The notes beneath the pieces are model-generated. The model searched no databases and had not been told where the DNA came from. It saw only the letters and a list, made by a program, of their open reading frames with translations. A program made the position numbers and the translations under genes. A stretch of DNA of 64,000 bases, from NCBI GenBank assembly GCA_043228905.1, contig JBHGNT010000021.1:2418001-2482000 (forward strand). Reading direction: 5' to 3'. Shown here piece by piece: positions 32,362 to 40,562 of this stretch. Within the stretch, counting starts at the first letter, position 1, and each line of letters starts with the position of its first letter. This DNA is from Azolla caroliniana. Lineage: Eukaryota > Polypodiophyta.

Positions 32362-33180
32362 TCAGTCTTCCTCCAAAATATTGAGCACACTTTGCTCGAT
32401 AGTGTCAAGTGGTGCTTCTTCCTCCTGTTCCTGTTCCTTGCCTGCCTGGTCTCCGACCTCCTGTTGGGTAGGCTGTTCCGTAAAAAATTTCTGCTCGGGC
32501 TCTGCTTGATTCCGTGGTGCCGGTGCTTCCTCACCGCTTCGTCCGGGTTCTTCCTGTTCTCCCTCCGTTCCTGGCTCTGTTATGTTACCGGTGTCGCTTT
32601 CTCCGGTCTCGACTGGTCGACTTGATATGCCTCCTTCCTCTGCTCTAGTGTCTTCCGGTCTCAGCTCTTCTTCTTCTCCGGCATCGGTCCGCTCCTGCTC
32701 TTCTTCAAGTTCGTCTTCAGGTATTCCTCGTCGGGGTTGTTCGGGGTCGGTTGGTTCATCTTCATCCGGTCGCGTTCCCTCACCAATAGTGGTTGGCGTC
32801 GTTCTTTCCTTAGCTTCCTGTCGTAACCGGTCCTGCTCGTATCTCTCCAACTCCAACTGAGTTGCGAGCTGCCCGTCATCCAACCTCTCTACCAACCCTC
32901 GGATTTCTTTGAGGTGTTCTTCTGCTAAAGTGTAGAAATCCTCCGACAATTCCTCCCGAATGGTGACGATACTTTCTTCATCCATCTTATAGAACCTGTC
33001 ACCGGTCTTCTTCCGATTCTCGGCATCCGCTCGGAGTGTCTGCAGCTCGGCTGCCTGTTGTGACCACTCCTTCCATAGCTTTTCTGTACTTTCGTTGATA
33101 CTTGCCTGAGCTCGGGTACTCCATCCTGACATGATGAGCTTGATCCGGTCAACTCCTGCCTTAGCATGCGCATAAGCTTC
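32362..33180 (-). CDS. A2 acidic C-terminal ORF (after an in-frame TAG)
   Basis: The same frame as the coiled-coil ORF, separated from it by one TAG at 33181-33183. It opens EAYAHAKAGVDRIKLIMSGW, continues helical (INESTEKLWKEWSQQAAEL, later RLDDGQLATQLELERYEQD), and then becomes strongly acidic and Glu/Pro/Gly-rich before ending DTIEQSVLNILEED. A first ATG gives 256 residues from 33132. I do not recognise the family. The simplest reading is that it is the C-terminal third of one long protein broken by a nonsense mutation. Confidence 0.6.
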   Translation of the reverse strand, partial: EAYAHAKAGVDRIKLIMSGWSTRAQASINESTEKLWKEWSQQAAELQTLRADAENRKKTGDRFYKMDEESIVTIREELSEDFYTLAEEHLKEIRGLVERLDDGQLATQLELERYEQDRLRQEAKERTTPTTIGEGTRPDEDEPTDPEQPRRGIPEDELEEEQERTDAGEEEELRPEDTRAEEGGISSRPVETGESDTGNITEPGTEGEQEEPGRSGEEAPAPRNQAEPEQKFFTEQPTQQEVGDQAGKEQEQEEEAPLDTIEQSVLNILEED

Positions 33181-34581
33181 CTACTTTTCCTTCCTTGCCC
33201 GTTTTATAATGTCGGCCATTATCTGAGCCTGGGCCTCGTAATCTGCTTTCTGCTTTTCATAGGTACTCTGCAGTTTGCTGATCGTGAAGGTCGATTTTTC
33301 CTTTTCTTCATTCCTGATCTTGGTCAGGTCCAGCTTTTCCCGCCTTAGCGCCTCTAATTCCTTCCTTCTCTCCGTTGCTTGGGCTATTTCCGCCGACAAT
33401 GCTTCCTTGCTAGCACTGACCTCATCCATCGCCTTAGCCAGGTCTAATCGGGTCTCTTTGAGCTGCTCTTTCAGCTTCTCTATTTGCCGGTCGTAGTCTG
33501 CTGCTCGTTTTTTGTTGTCCGACTCGGCCTGCTTGTGATCTCGGTAGAGACGGTCGAAGTCCTCCGTCTTCTGCTTCAGGCGTCGGGTTGCCTGAGCTCT
33601 TAACCGATCGTCCCGGTCCTTCTGTTGTCGGAGTTCTTCCTGCAGTCGTTCTATCTCTTGTTCGGCATGTCGACGTAGTCGGTCCTTCTCCTTCTGCAGC
33701 TTCTCTTTTTCTTCTTGCAGTCGGTCATTAGCGGCTCGACCTTTCCGGAGGCCTTCTTCCATTTTTCGTCTGTCATCCTCCACCGCTTTCCGCTGCTCCC
33801 TTTCTCTTTCCCTTAATGCCTCCTGAGCTTGTAACTCCTCTCGTAAGGTTTCTATTATTTTTTCGGTCTCAGGGCCGGTTTGCAAGGCTACCGGTTCCGG
33901 TTCCGATTCTGGTTGCTTCCTTGTTGTCCCGACCGGCTCGGTGACAGCTTGTGCTTGTTGAATTCCTTCCCTTGCCTGCAACAGCTCCCCTTGCATTTCC
34001 TCGATCTGTGTTCGGAGCGCGACCAACTCCTGAGTTGTTGTATGCGTCAGCTGTTGCCGACACGTTTCTTCTTTCTTTAACTGGTCTGCTACTCCCGATA
34101 ACTGCTCCGAAAGCCATCTCAGCCATTGTGGCTTTGTTCTTCCGATTTCGGGGTGGCCTTGCTCACTTAAGCCAGGCTGATTTTCCGGCCTCTTCTCTGG
34201 CTCCGGCTCCGGCGCTCGTTCCTTCTTCTTCTCTGGGATGACCGGTTTTCTGAAGTCCGGCCCAACCGGTGTCGGTGCTGCTTCCCTGGGTACGGGTTCC
34301 GGTGTTGTTTCCGCCTCGGCTACTGGAGATGGTCCTTGCGCCCTCTGCTGAGTTCTGTCCACTGGTGGAGCCGGTCCTTTCGCCCGTTTCTCCCGACCTT
34401 GTCTTGCTGGGAGTCTTACCAGTGGTTCGGATGAGTCTTCTGTTTCAGTTTCCTCCTCCGGTGCGGGTACCAGATGGACCTTTTGTCTAGAGACCTCTGG
34501 TTCCGGTTCCGGCCGTCGCAGCGTTATATGGATTGGTTTGCACGCTACCGGTTCCTCCTCGGCCGCTTTCCCTTTGCTCAA
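33181..34581 (-). CDS. A2 coiled-coil ORF of unknown function
   Basis: About 466 codons open without a nearby ATG: the frame starts after a TGA near 34615, and the first Met codon is far inside. It lies in the +1 frame relative to the preceding Gag part and overlaps it by about 95 bases. Residues 1-135 are low-complexity (Pro, Glu, Arg). From about 140 on it is a long predicted coiled coil: WLRWLSEQLSGVADQLKKEE, EELQAQEALREREREQRKAV, then REKLDLTKIRNEEKEKSTFT, ending KRARKEK and TAG. There is no zinc finger or catalytic motif. A one-base change in the GGGAAA run at about 34571 would join it to Gag, so it was probably a Gag fusion or is reached by frameshifting. It could be a captured host sequence or a divergent structural protein. 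Confidence 0.65.
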   Translation of the reverse strand: MSKGKAAEEEPVACKPIHITLRRPEPEPEVSRQKVHLVPAPEEETETEDSSEPLVRLPARQGREKRAKGPAPPVDRTQQRAQGPSPVAEAETTPEPVPREAAPTPVGPDFRKPVIPEKKKERAPEPEPEKRPENQPGLSEQGHPEIGRTKPQWLRWLSEQLSGVADQLKKEETCRQQLTHTTTQELVALRTQIEEMQGELLQAREGIQQAQAVTEPVGTTRKQPESEPEPVALQTGPETEKIIETLREELQAQEALREREREQRKAVEDDRRKMEEGLRKGRAANDRLQEEKEKLQKEKDRLRRHAEQEIERLQEELRQQKDRDDRLRAQATRRLKQKTEDFDRLYRDHKQAESDNKKRAADYDRQIEKLKEQLKETRLDLAKAMDEVSASKEALSAEIAQATERRKELEALRREKLDLTKIRNEEKEKSTFTISKLQSTYEKQKADYEAQAQIMADIIKRARKEK

Positions 34582-35395
34582 ATTGTCTGTGAAAAAACCT
34601 GAGGAATCTGGCCTTCAAGGCATCGAATGTGGCAAAGGTGCCTGGCAAGTGCTTTGCGTGCCATTGGGCCGCCGGTCCTTCTAAGGTTATGCCGAATTCG
34701 GAGATTTTGGATCGTTCGGCTTCAGGCTCCGTCAGTCTTTGGGAGATATGGTTGGCTTCCCATGTTTGGAGGAATGCGTACACGTGTGCCTCCGCGTCGG
34801 CCTCATCCCGGTACTTTGGGTATGGGTACGGCATCGTGTCGTCCAACTGACTCTCCTGTTCCCTCCGTTCTCTGTCCGTTGTTGGCGTTGGTGTGAGAAC
34901 CTTTGGTTCCTCCGCGGGTGTTGCCGGTGTCCGGTCCGTTGGTTCCTCCGCGGGTGTTGTCGGAATCCGCTCCTTCGGTTCCCTCGCGGTTGTTGTCGGT
35001 ATCCGGTCAGCCTTCCTCGGCGGTTGCCGGTCACCGAATTCCAGGGTTATTTCTTCCTCTGGCGCCGGTGTTACTGAGTCTTCCGACCCCTCGTCCTCCC
35101 GGTCGTTTGGTGTGTCGTGGCTGCTTTTATACCGGGATGCAACGCTTCCGTCGCTTTCCGACTCCGCCTCAAGTGTTGCGAATGCTTCCGAGTCCCCGTC
35201 GCCCGCGGCGAGCGTCTGCAGTATCGTTTCCGCCTCTTGCAGGCTTGTTATGCTACTGCCTTCGTCGGGGATTTGCAGAACCCGGAACTGTAGTGCTTCT
35301 TCTGCGACTCTCCAAAGAGTTTTGGAGAATGACCGATCCCGCCGGATCTCGTCGACGGCTTGCTGCAGGGCATCCCGTCGTGGTCGCCAAAATAG
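34487..35395 (-). pseudogene. gag: A2 Gag N-terminal part without its own start codon
   Basis: It matches A1 gag from RRDALQQAVDEIRRDRSF through the acidic and 13-residue repeat region to MPYPYPKYRDEADAEAHVYA and FATFDALKARFLRFFHRQFE. Compared with A1, about 95 bp around the gag ATG are missing, between two short CGAC/CGGG matches. The frame therefore runs back through the PBS into the LTR, where the only upstream Met lies. The Gln codon lost in A1 (TGA at 3658) is intact here. It leaves homology with A1 after FEQRE and ends out of frame at 34487. Confidence 0.8.
35377..35390 (-). other. A2 primer-binding site candidate
   Basis: Minus strand TGGCGACCACGACG, five bases inside the 5' LTR; the first 12 bases are identical in A1. 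Confidence 0.5.
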
Positions 35396-35775
35396 TGTTG
35401 TCTGTTTGGCCGGACTAGCCTCAACACAGGTGTCTACCCGACACTTCTCCAAAGGGGTGGTAAGGATTGGATGCTAGGTTACACGCATAAGATGATTACA
35501 ATTAAGCACGGACGGCAACCAATACGAAATACAGATAAATACACAATAATTACTCTTGTATTACTTCCGTCAAAACACTTTACAAATCATCGGATCCTTT
35601 TATAGGCATCCGGCAAGGTTACAATCGGTGCGCTTAGGCAACCGACATCCGAATCGGTTCGGATCCGGATCGGTACAACTGTACCGAATCCGTCCCTCCG
35701 AATAATAATTCTACTATTACTTCCTATTATCCGATCCGCCTTCCCACTTGTCCTTGCTCTTTTGACCGGCCAACA
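35396..35775 (-). repeat. A2 5' LTR
   Basis: 380 bp, TGTTGTCTGTTTGGCC to CCGGCCAACA (plus orientation), TATA box at 35598-35604 on the minus strand. The differences from 31932-32311 are all transitions. Confidence 0.95.
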
Positions 35776-35780
35776 TCGTC

Positions 35781-36098
35781 CAGCCCATATTTTTCTAGGA
35801 GTCGGCCCTCGAACTCCTCCCAGGTATGGCTCTCCGCCCGTACCTCGAGCACCTCCGCATGGATGCTCGGCATCGCCACTCGAGGGAACCCGGCAAGACG
35901 CCTCTCTTCCAGAATGTCCTGCATCAGCATTTCTGCCCTGTAGGACGCCAAATACTTCGTGGCATCCTTTCCGCTGAACCGGCCGATCGTACCGACAACC
36001 GCCTCAATGGCTCTGTTGAGGGCGCCGGAGCCCTTGCGTGCGCTCAATATCCGATCCACGGCCGAAGCCATGGCCTCCGCAAGATCCGACCCTTTCAT
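35781..36098 (-). pseudogene. gag: Gypsy C gag, N-terminal part
   Basis: From the ATG at 36098: MKGSDLAEAMASAVDRILSA, then GTIGRFSGKDATKYLASYRA, RRLAGFPRVAMPSIHAEVLE and LLEKYGLDD, where A2 is inserted (TCGTC duplication). It continues at 31931. This half has no stop. The B homologue begins MRGSDLAEAM at 38612. Confidence 0.88.
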
Positions 36099-36120
36099 CT
36101 TCTACTCTTCTGCCGCCTCC

Positions 36121-36138
36121 TTCACGTCGGGTTCACCA
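36121..36138 (-). other. Gypsy C primer-binding site, tRNA-Trp
   Basis: Plus strand TTCACGTCGGGTTCACCA equals the 3' end of plant tRNA-Trp including CCA over all 18 bases, as I know that tRNA. It lies three bases inside the 5' LTR that starts at 36142. Confidence 0.82.
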
Positions 36139-36141
36139 AGA

Positions 36142-36782
36142 TGTCGAGGTACTCCTCGCGGATGCGTGGAATGAGGCGGGACCTCGGGGGTCTTGTACCG
36201 AAGAGCAATAGGGAAAGGAGAAGGGAAGGGACCCACTACGTGCGAGCGTAGATCCACAGGGACACGGCCCTTCGACACGAAGACGCCAGCGGGGAAAACA
36301 ACACAGAGAGGCACAACGGTATGTAAGTATATATTAACAGAGACAAACAACAAAAGCACGAAGTCGGTTACAACCGAACAGGCCGGCGAACAGATGTCGA
36401 TGCCTATTCGCAAACGCTCAGAAAGGAAAGAGTAGGTTGGAGGTGCTGTCGGAAGCACTCGGGCATTCCTCAGAGCAGCGCGAGCCTCACAAAACCTGCA
36501 CAAAAAGAAGCTACGGAGAGTATGGAAGAGAGAGAAGCCTTCGACCGACAGCCCGACAGCACTTCGTCCTCTCTCTGATCCCGCCCTCTTCCTCGTCTCC
36601 CTCCTTTTATAGGCAAGAAGGGAGTCGTTTCCTATTAACTTCCTACCTACCGAATCTACCTACCTAGGATCTTCCATGTCCCTACTTCTCTCTTATGTAC
36701 AACATAAGGCGTACGTGCATGAAGAGCCGGTTCCTATGCTCCGGCGCACCGATTCCGCTCGTGGACGGTTTTCTTCACGACA
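36142..36782 (-). repeat. Gypsy C 5' LTR
   Basis: 641 bp, TGTCGAGGTACTCC to TTCTTCACGACA, TATA box at 36605-36611 (minus strand). It is the partner of 25934-26574. Confidence 0.95.
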
Positions 36783-38612
36783 ACGCGTCGATGCCCGTAT
36801 TTTCCAGCCATGTTTGGTGTTGATCGGCCATTTCCCCTTTTTGTAGAAGTCCATGGACATCAAGTTGAATTATGAACCGTGGTCCACCAACGCCACCACC
36901 GGCTCCTGGACATCTCCGATCTTAACAGGGGTCTCCGTGGTCGTTCTGGCCCAGTGCGGCCTCGAATAGTGGCTCTCCGCCAACTCGTCTTCTAGCGCCA
37001 TGTCCTCTATGTGCGTCATTCGCACTTCCACCGGCTTCTCCGGCTCTGGCTCTGTCGACAGCCTCTTCCTCTTCACCAAGTCTACGATGGAGTCGTGGAA
37101 CTCCTTGGCGATCCCGAGCACTTCCCTCAGCGACAGCTCCACTTTGTTGTCGAGGATACGTTCCTCCAGGACCTTTCGCAGGTCTGTGGTCCTTTCAATT
37201 TCCGTGCTCAACCGGTACCCAGCCTTCTTGGCTTTATCCGGTGCGCCGGTCGCACCAGCCTCATTCTACCTTTGACCGAACCGGGTCTCGTACCATTGCA
37301 AGGGCCCGACCCCTCTGGTTTTACCTACTCGCTTGTCTTCCACCAAAGCCTCGTAGTTCTGGCATGCGACTTCAACGAAGCCCGTCTTCTCTTCGACCGG
37401 GTCACTCCACCCGGTTACCTCCCGGACCCGTTTTTCCGTGTGGTCCGCTTCTTCTTTCCTTAGTCGTGCACCGGCGAGGCCTTCCAGCATCAGCGGCCAG
37501 AATCCGGCTTCGTTCGTCTTCCGGGCCTCACCACCTCCAACCCGGATCCTAGCCGACACCAAGTAGTGGACGGTCTCCGTGTGGCGAGCCGCCGCTTCTT
37601 CCATTAGCCGTTTCATACCCCCTCGTCCGACATTCAAGTCCAGGGCCCTTCGGGTCTCGCTAGCATGAACCCGACCGTTCCATAGGTACACCATGTTGGC
37701 TCTCATTGCCTCGGCGAAGTCCTACCAGACGTGGCCGACCGCGTCGCACCACAAACACCGGTTTCCAGCCAGAGGCCTTCCGTCACGGGCCTATTTGCCG
37801 CCGTCCCTCCGTACCTGTGCAATCTGGAGGTCCTTTACCATCCTAGTTAGCTCCTCTAGAGTTGCTCCTCCGGACGAGCCTTTGACCATGCCGGTCGAAG
37901 TCGATCCGGTCTCGAGCCAGTCTCGGGTCTCTTCCCTTCGCGCTGGCGGGGTTGGCTCGAGTTTCCTTGCTGCTACAGAGCCCGCCCCTGTTGATCCTTT
38001 ATCGACCCACTCTCGCCGTTTGTCGAAACGGCCACAGACTCTCTTCACCCCGGCCCAATTGGCTGTCAGCCCGTCATCAATCTCCAGAAGGAGACCCACT
38101 TGCTCCCGATCCCTTGCATCCACCGACTTAACGAACAGCAGGATGCGACTTGTGTCTAGTACGATCCAGTCGAGCGCCGAAAGACGTGCAAAGCATTCTT
38201 CAAACTCCCGGAGGAGCACTGACGCGTTTCTCCCCTTTTTGGGGGTCTCTACCCATTCCATGAAGTCCCGCTTCGAGAGCCGAAGCGCGTCATCAAGCCC
38301 GTATTTTTCAAGGAGCCGACCTTCAAACTCTTCCCAAGTCTGGCTCTCAGCCTGTACCTCGAGCACCTCCGCATGGATGCCCAGCATCGCCACCCGAGGT
38401 AATCCGGTCAGTCGCCTTTCTTCCAGAATGTCTCTCATTACCATCTCGGCCCGGTAGGCCTCCAAATAACTCGTGGCGTCCTTCCCACTGAACCGTCCTA
38501 TCGTGCCGACGACCACTTCAATAGCCCTATCGAGGGCGCCTGCGCCTTCACGCGCACTCACTATCCGATCCACAGCCAAAGCCATGGCTTCCGCAAGATC
38601 CGACCCCCTCAT
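36783..38612 (-). pseudogene. gag: Gypsy B gag and protease N-terminal part
   Basis: ATG at 38612 (MRGSDLAEAMALAVDRIVSA). The Gag core is as in C, with LLEKYGLDDALRLSKRDFME uninterrupted (the pre-insertion form of the A2 target). A TAG at 37791, then a damaged zinc knuckle: CLWCDAVGH is followed by a stop and a small deletion, so the last Cys is gone. Next REVTGWSDPVEEKTGFVEVA, a TAG after FGQR at 37266, the TTDLRKVLEERILDNKVELS block, and the protease start VVALVDHGS with a stop straight after it. The sequence meets element C at 36783. Confidence 0.87.
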
Positions 38613-38634
38613 CTTCCTATTCCTCTGCTGCCTG

Positions 38635-38652
38635 TTCACGTCGGGTTCACCT
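38635..38652 (-). other. Gypsy B primer-binding site, tRNA-Trp type
   Basis: TTCACGTCGGGTTCACCT on the plus strand; one change (A to T) from the tRNA-Trp end found in C. Confidence 0.78.
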
Positions 38653-38656
38653 AATA

Positions 38657-38860
38657 TGTCGCGTTGTTACGAGCGTGCGTGGAGAACGAGGCGGGACCAC
38701 CGGGGTCTTAGACCGAGAAATAGCTGAGAAGGAGGAGAACGGAAAGGCAACGGACGCACTTGCACACGCACAGACACGGGAGCACACAGGAATCACAGTC
38801 CAACAACACAGCAAAATGAGACGACTAGAAGTCCGAGTATATGAACACATATGTATATAA

Positions 38861-38898
<38 letters not shown>

Positions 38899-39370
38899 AC
38901 GGTTACAACTAACAAGCCGGCAAGGCGAACACCGCTGTGTGTTCACTCACACACAGAAGAGCGAGATGGAGACTCTGCCGGAAGCACACAGGCGTTCCAC
39001 TGAGCAAAGTCAACCTCCCGAAAACCTGCGCAAAAAAATGGCTATGGAGAGTGGCAGAGGAGAAGAGCTCGGTCCCAGTCCAGCAGCACTTCATCCTCTC
39101 TAGCGCGCAATACCTTTTTCATTCCTCTCCCTCTCTTTTATAGCCCAAGGAGGGAGGTCGTTATCATTCGTTACATCACATTAATTCTCTGTCCTTTCGG
39201 ACAGGGATACACCTCGATTCTCTCCCTATTGAATGCATGCTACCTAGGATTTCACCTCAGCCGACTTGTACCTACCTACTTACCATACAACAAAAAGTGT
39301 GATCGCGTGTAAAGGTCAGTTTACACACGCTAAACTCGATTTCCGCCTAGGGACGGTTTTCTTCACGACA
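38657..39370 (-). repeat. Gypsy B 5' LTR
   Basis: 714 bp, TGTCGCGTTGTTACG to TTCTTCACGACA, with an expanded ATAAATATAAATA/(TA)n run at 38850-38896 and a TATA box at 39136-39142 (minus). ACGG follows at 39371. Confidence 0.94.
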
Positions 39371-39634
39371 ACGGTTGTACCTATATTCTCCTCACACATG
39401 TACACCCTTGCACATGAGATCTATATATACCTCATTGATGGTATTTTTGTATCTGATGATGCTTTCTAATATAGTTACTCATCCCCCATCTTGTGTTGCA
39501 ACTTGCTCATAAGTGTAGTTCTCTCTCTCTCTTCCTCTCACACACATACACACACATATCACTTAATCTTCCGCTTAACTTAATCACATAATTAGGTACT
39601 AATTAACCCGTAGTTAATCACCTAATTCTTAACA
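39371..39634 (+). repeat. Copia 5' LTR, right part
   Basis: It begins with the duplicated ACGG, then TTGTACCTATATTCTCC, and ends TTCTTAACA. It matches 42834-43084 of the 3' LTR. Confidence 0.93.
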
Positions 39635-39646
39635 TGGTATCAGAGT
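39635..39646 (+). other. Copia primer-binding site (initiator tRNA-Met type)
   Basis: TGGTATCAGAGT directly follows the 5' LTR; TGGTATCAGAGC is the usual plant copia PBS. Confidence 0.9.
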
Positions 39647-39803
39647 GTGTGGTTTAGCCCATTCGACTCTTCATAATTGTGTGTTCGAAACGCCGACGAC
39701 GAATTCCGGCTATCCGCTACCGTAGTGCCATTACGTAGCACGAGTAAGTGATTGAGCGAAGGAAATCGAAAAAGGAAGACACTACATTAAAATTAACACA
39801 CAA

Positions 39804-40562
39804 ATGGGTAGCTCGCTCCCTAGTGAAAAGCTAGACCGGAGCAATTATTCATCTTGGGAGTACAAGATGACTCAATACCCTGTCGGCCAAGGGTATTGGA
39901 GCTACATCAACGGCGCTCAAGAAATTCGACCCGATTCAAAGAACGCCGACTACGCAATATGGGAGCAAGTGGCGAGTCGAGTCATGTATTGCTTGGCAAC
40001 ATGTGTCCACGACCACATGCTTAGCCACATTCGAGACGCTAAGACACCTAAAGAAGCGTGGGCGAACTTAAAGAAAATGTTCACCGCCAACACAACCGCC
40101 CGAAAGCTTCATCTCCAACAAGAGTTGAACAACATTCGGCAAAAAGACATGTCCGTGTCGGAGTACACCGACAAGATTAAGAGCATTTGCGACTCGCTTG
40201 GCTCCATCAACATAATCGTCGACGAAGACGAGATGGTTCGAGTATGCTTGGGCGGCCTCACACAACGATTCGACTCGTTGAGGACGGCAATCTTGGCAAT
40301 GGAAAACCCTCCTTCATTCTTCGACCTTCAATCAATGCTAATGGTTGAAGAGAACCACGTCCAAACCAAAACCAAGAGATCGGAAGGACAAATGTTCTTC
40401 TCGAATTCGGATGGTGGCCAGGAACGAAGTCGAGGCGGTAGAAGAGGTCAATTCGACCCATCGAACGAAGGGAACTCAAACCTTCGACAACAAGATGGAA
40501 GCCATCGAGGAACCTTCGGAAGAAGGGGGAGCTTCCATGTCGAAAAAGGTCAACAAACGTGA
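39804..40562 (+). CDS. gag: Copia Gag
   Basis: ATG at 39804, MGSSLPSEKLDRSNYSSWEY, 252 codons. The UBN2-type Gag fold shows W-x-x-W-like and later motifs (AKTPKEAWANLKKMFTANTT, KSICDSLGSINIIVDEDEMV, LTQRFDSLRTAILAMENPPS), then an Arg/Gly-rich basic linker. It ends at a TGA (40560-40562), right before the zinc knuckle TCNCCGKFGHRKEEC, which continues in the same frame. That TGA is probably a nonsense mutation, since copia gag and pol are normally one frame. The protein would form the cytoplasmic virus-like particle. Confidence 0.87.
   Translation: MGSSLPSEKLDRSNYSSWEYKMTQYPVGQGYWSYINGAQEIRPDSKNADYAIWEQVASRVMYCLATCVHDHMLSHIRDAKTPKEAWANLKKMFTANTTARKLHLQQELNNIRQKDMSVSEYTDKIKSICDSLGSINIIVDEDEMVRVCLGGLTQRFDSLRTAILAMENPPSFFDLQSMLMVEENHVQTKTKRSEGQMFFSNSDGGQERSRGGRRGQFDPSNEGNSNLRQQDGSHRGTFGRRGSFHVEKGQQT

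Larger units (their letters stand above)
31932..35775 (-). mobile_element. Non-autonomous gypsy-like element A2 with a coiled-coil ORF
   Basis: 3,844 bp. Two 380-bp LTRs (31932-32311 and 35396-35775) differ at about six sites. A perfect 5-bp target duplication TCGTC lies at 31927-31931 and 35776-35780, in the gag of C. LTRs and the gag N-terminus match A1. After the Gag segment FHRQFEQRE, A1-type gag and all of pol are replaced by a long coiled-coil/acidic reading frame that ends close to the 3' LTR. No protease, RT, RNase H or integrase is present. It must therefore have moved with enzymes supplied by another element, most simply an A1 relative. Confidence 0.93.
25934..36782 (-). mobile_element. 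Ty3/gypsy retrotransposon C (contains A2)
   Basis: A sister of B, read right to left: 5' LTR 36142-36782, tRNA-Trp PBS 36121-36138, gag from 36098, interrupted by A2 (31932-35775), then rest of gag, protease, RT, RNase H and integrase to 26648, polypurine tract, and 3' LTR 25934-26574. Without A2 it is about 7.0 kb. The flanking B sequence gives a 4-bp target duplication, GCGT upstream and ACAT downstream (minus strand); the two differences are both G-to-A changes at CpG. The two LTRs are both 641 bp and differ at about ten sites by eye. It is better preserved than B, with fewer lesions. Confidence 0.92.
21465..39370 (-). mobile_element. Ty3/gypsy retrotransposon B (contains C and A2)
   Basis: The element reads right to left: 5' LTR 38657-39370, tRNA-Trp PBS, gag and protease 38612-36783, interruption by element C (25934-36782), then protease C-terminus 25933-25738, RT, RNase H and integrase to about 22235, polypurine tract, and 3' LTR 21465-22159. 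Its own sequence is about 7.06 kb. It is flanked by a 4-bp duplication, ACGG, inside the copia LTR; the undisturbed site is seen in the 3' LTR of that copia. The coding part is full of stops and frameshifts. Confidence 0.93.
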
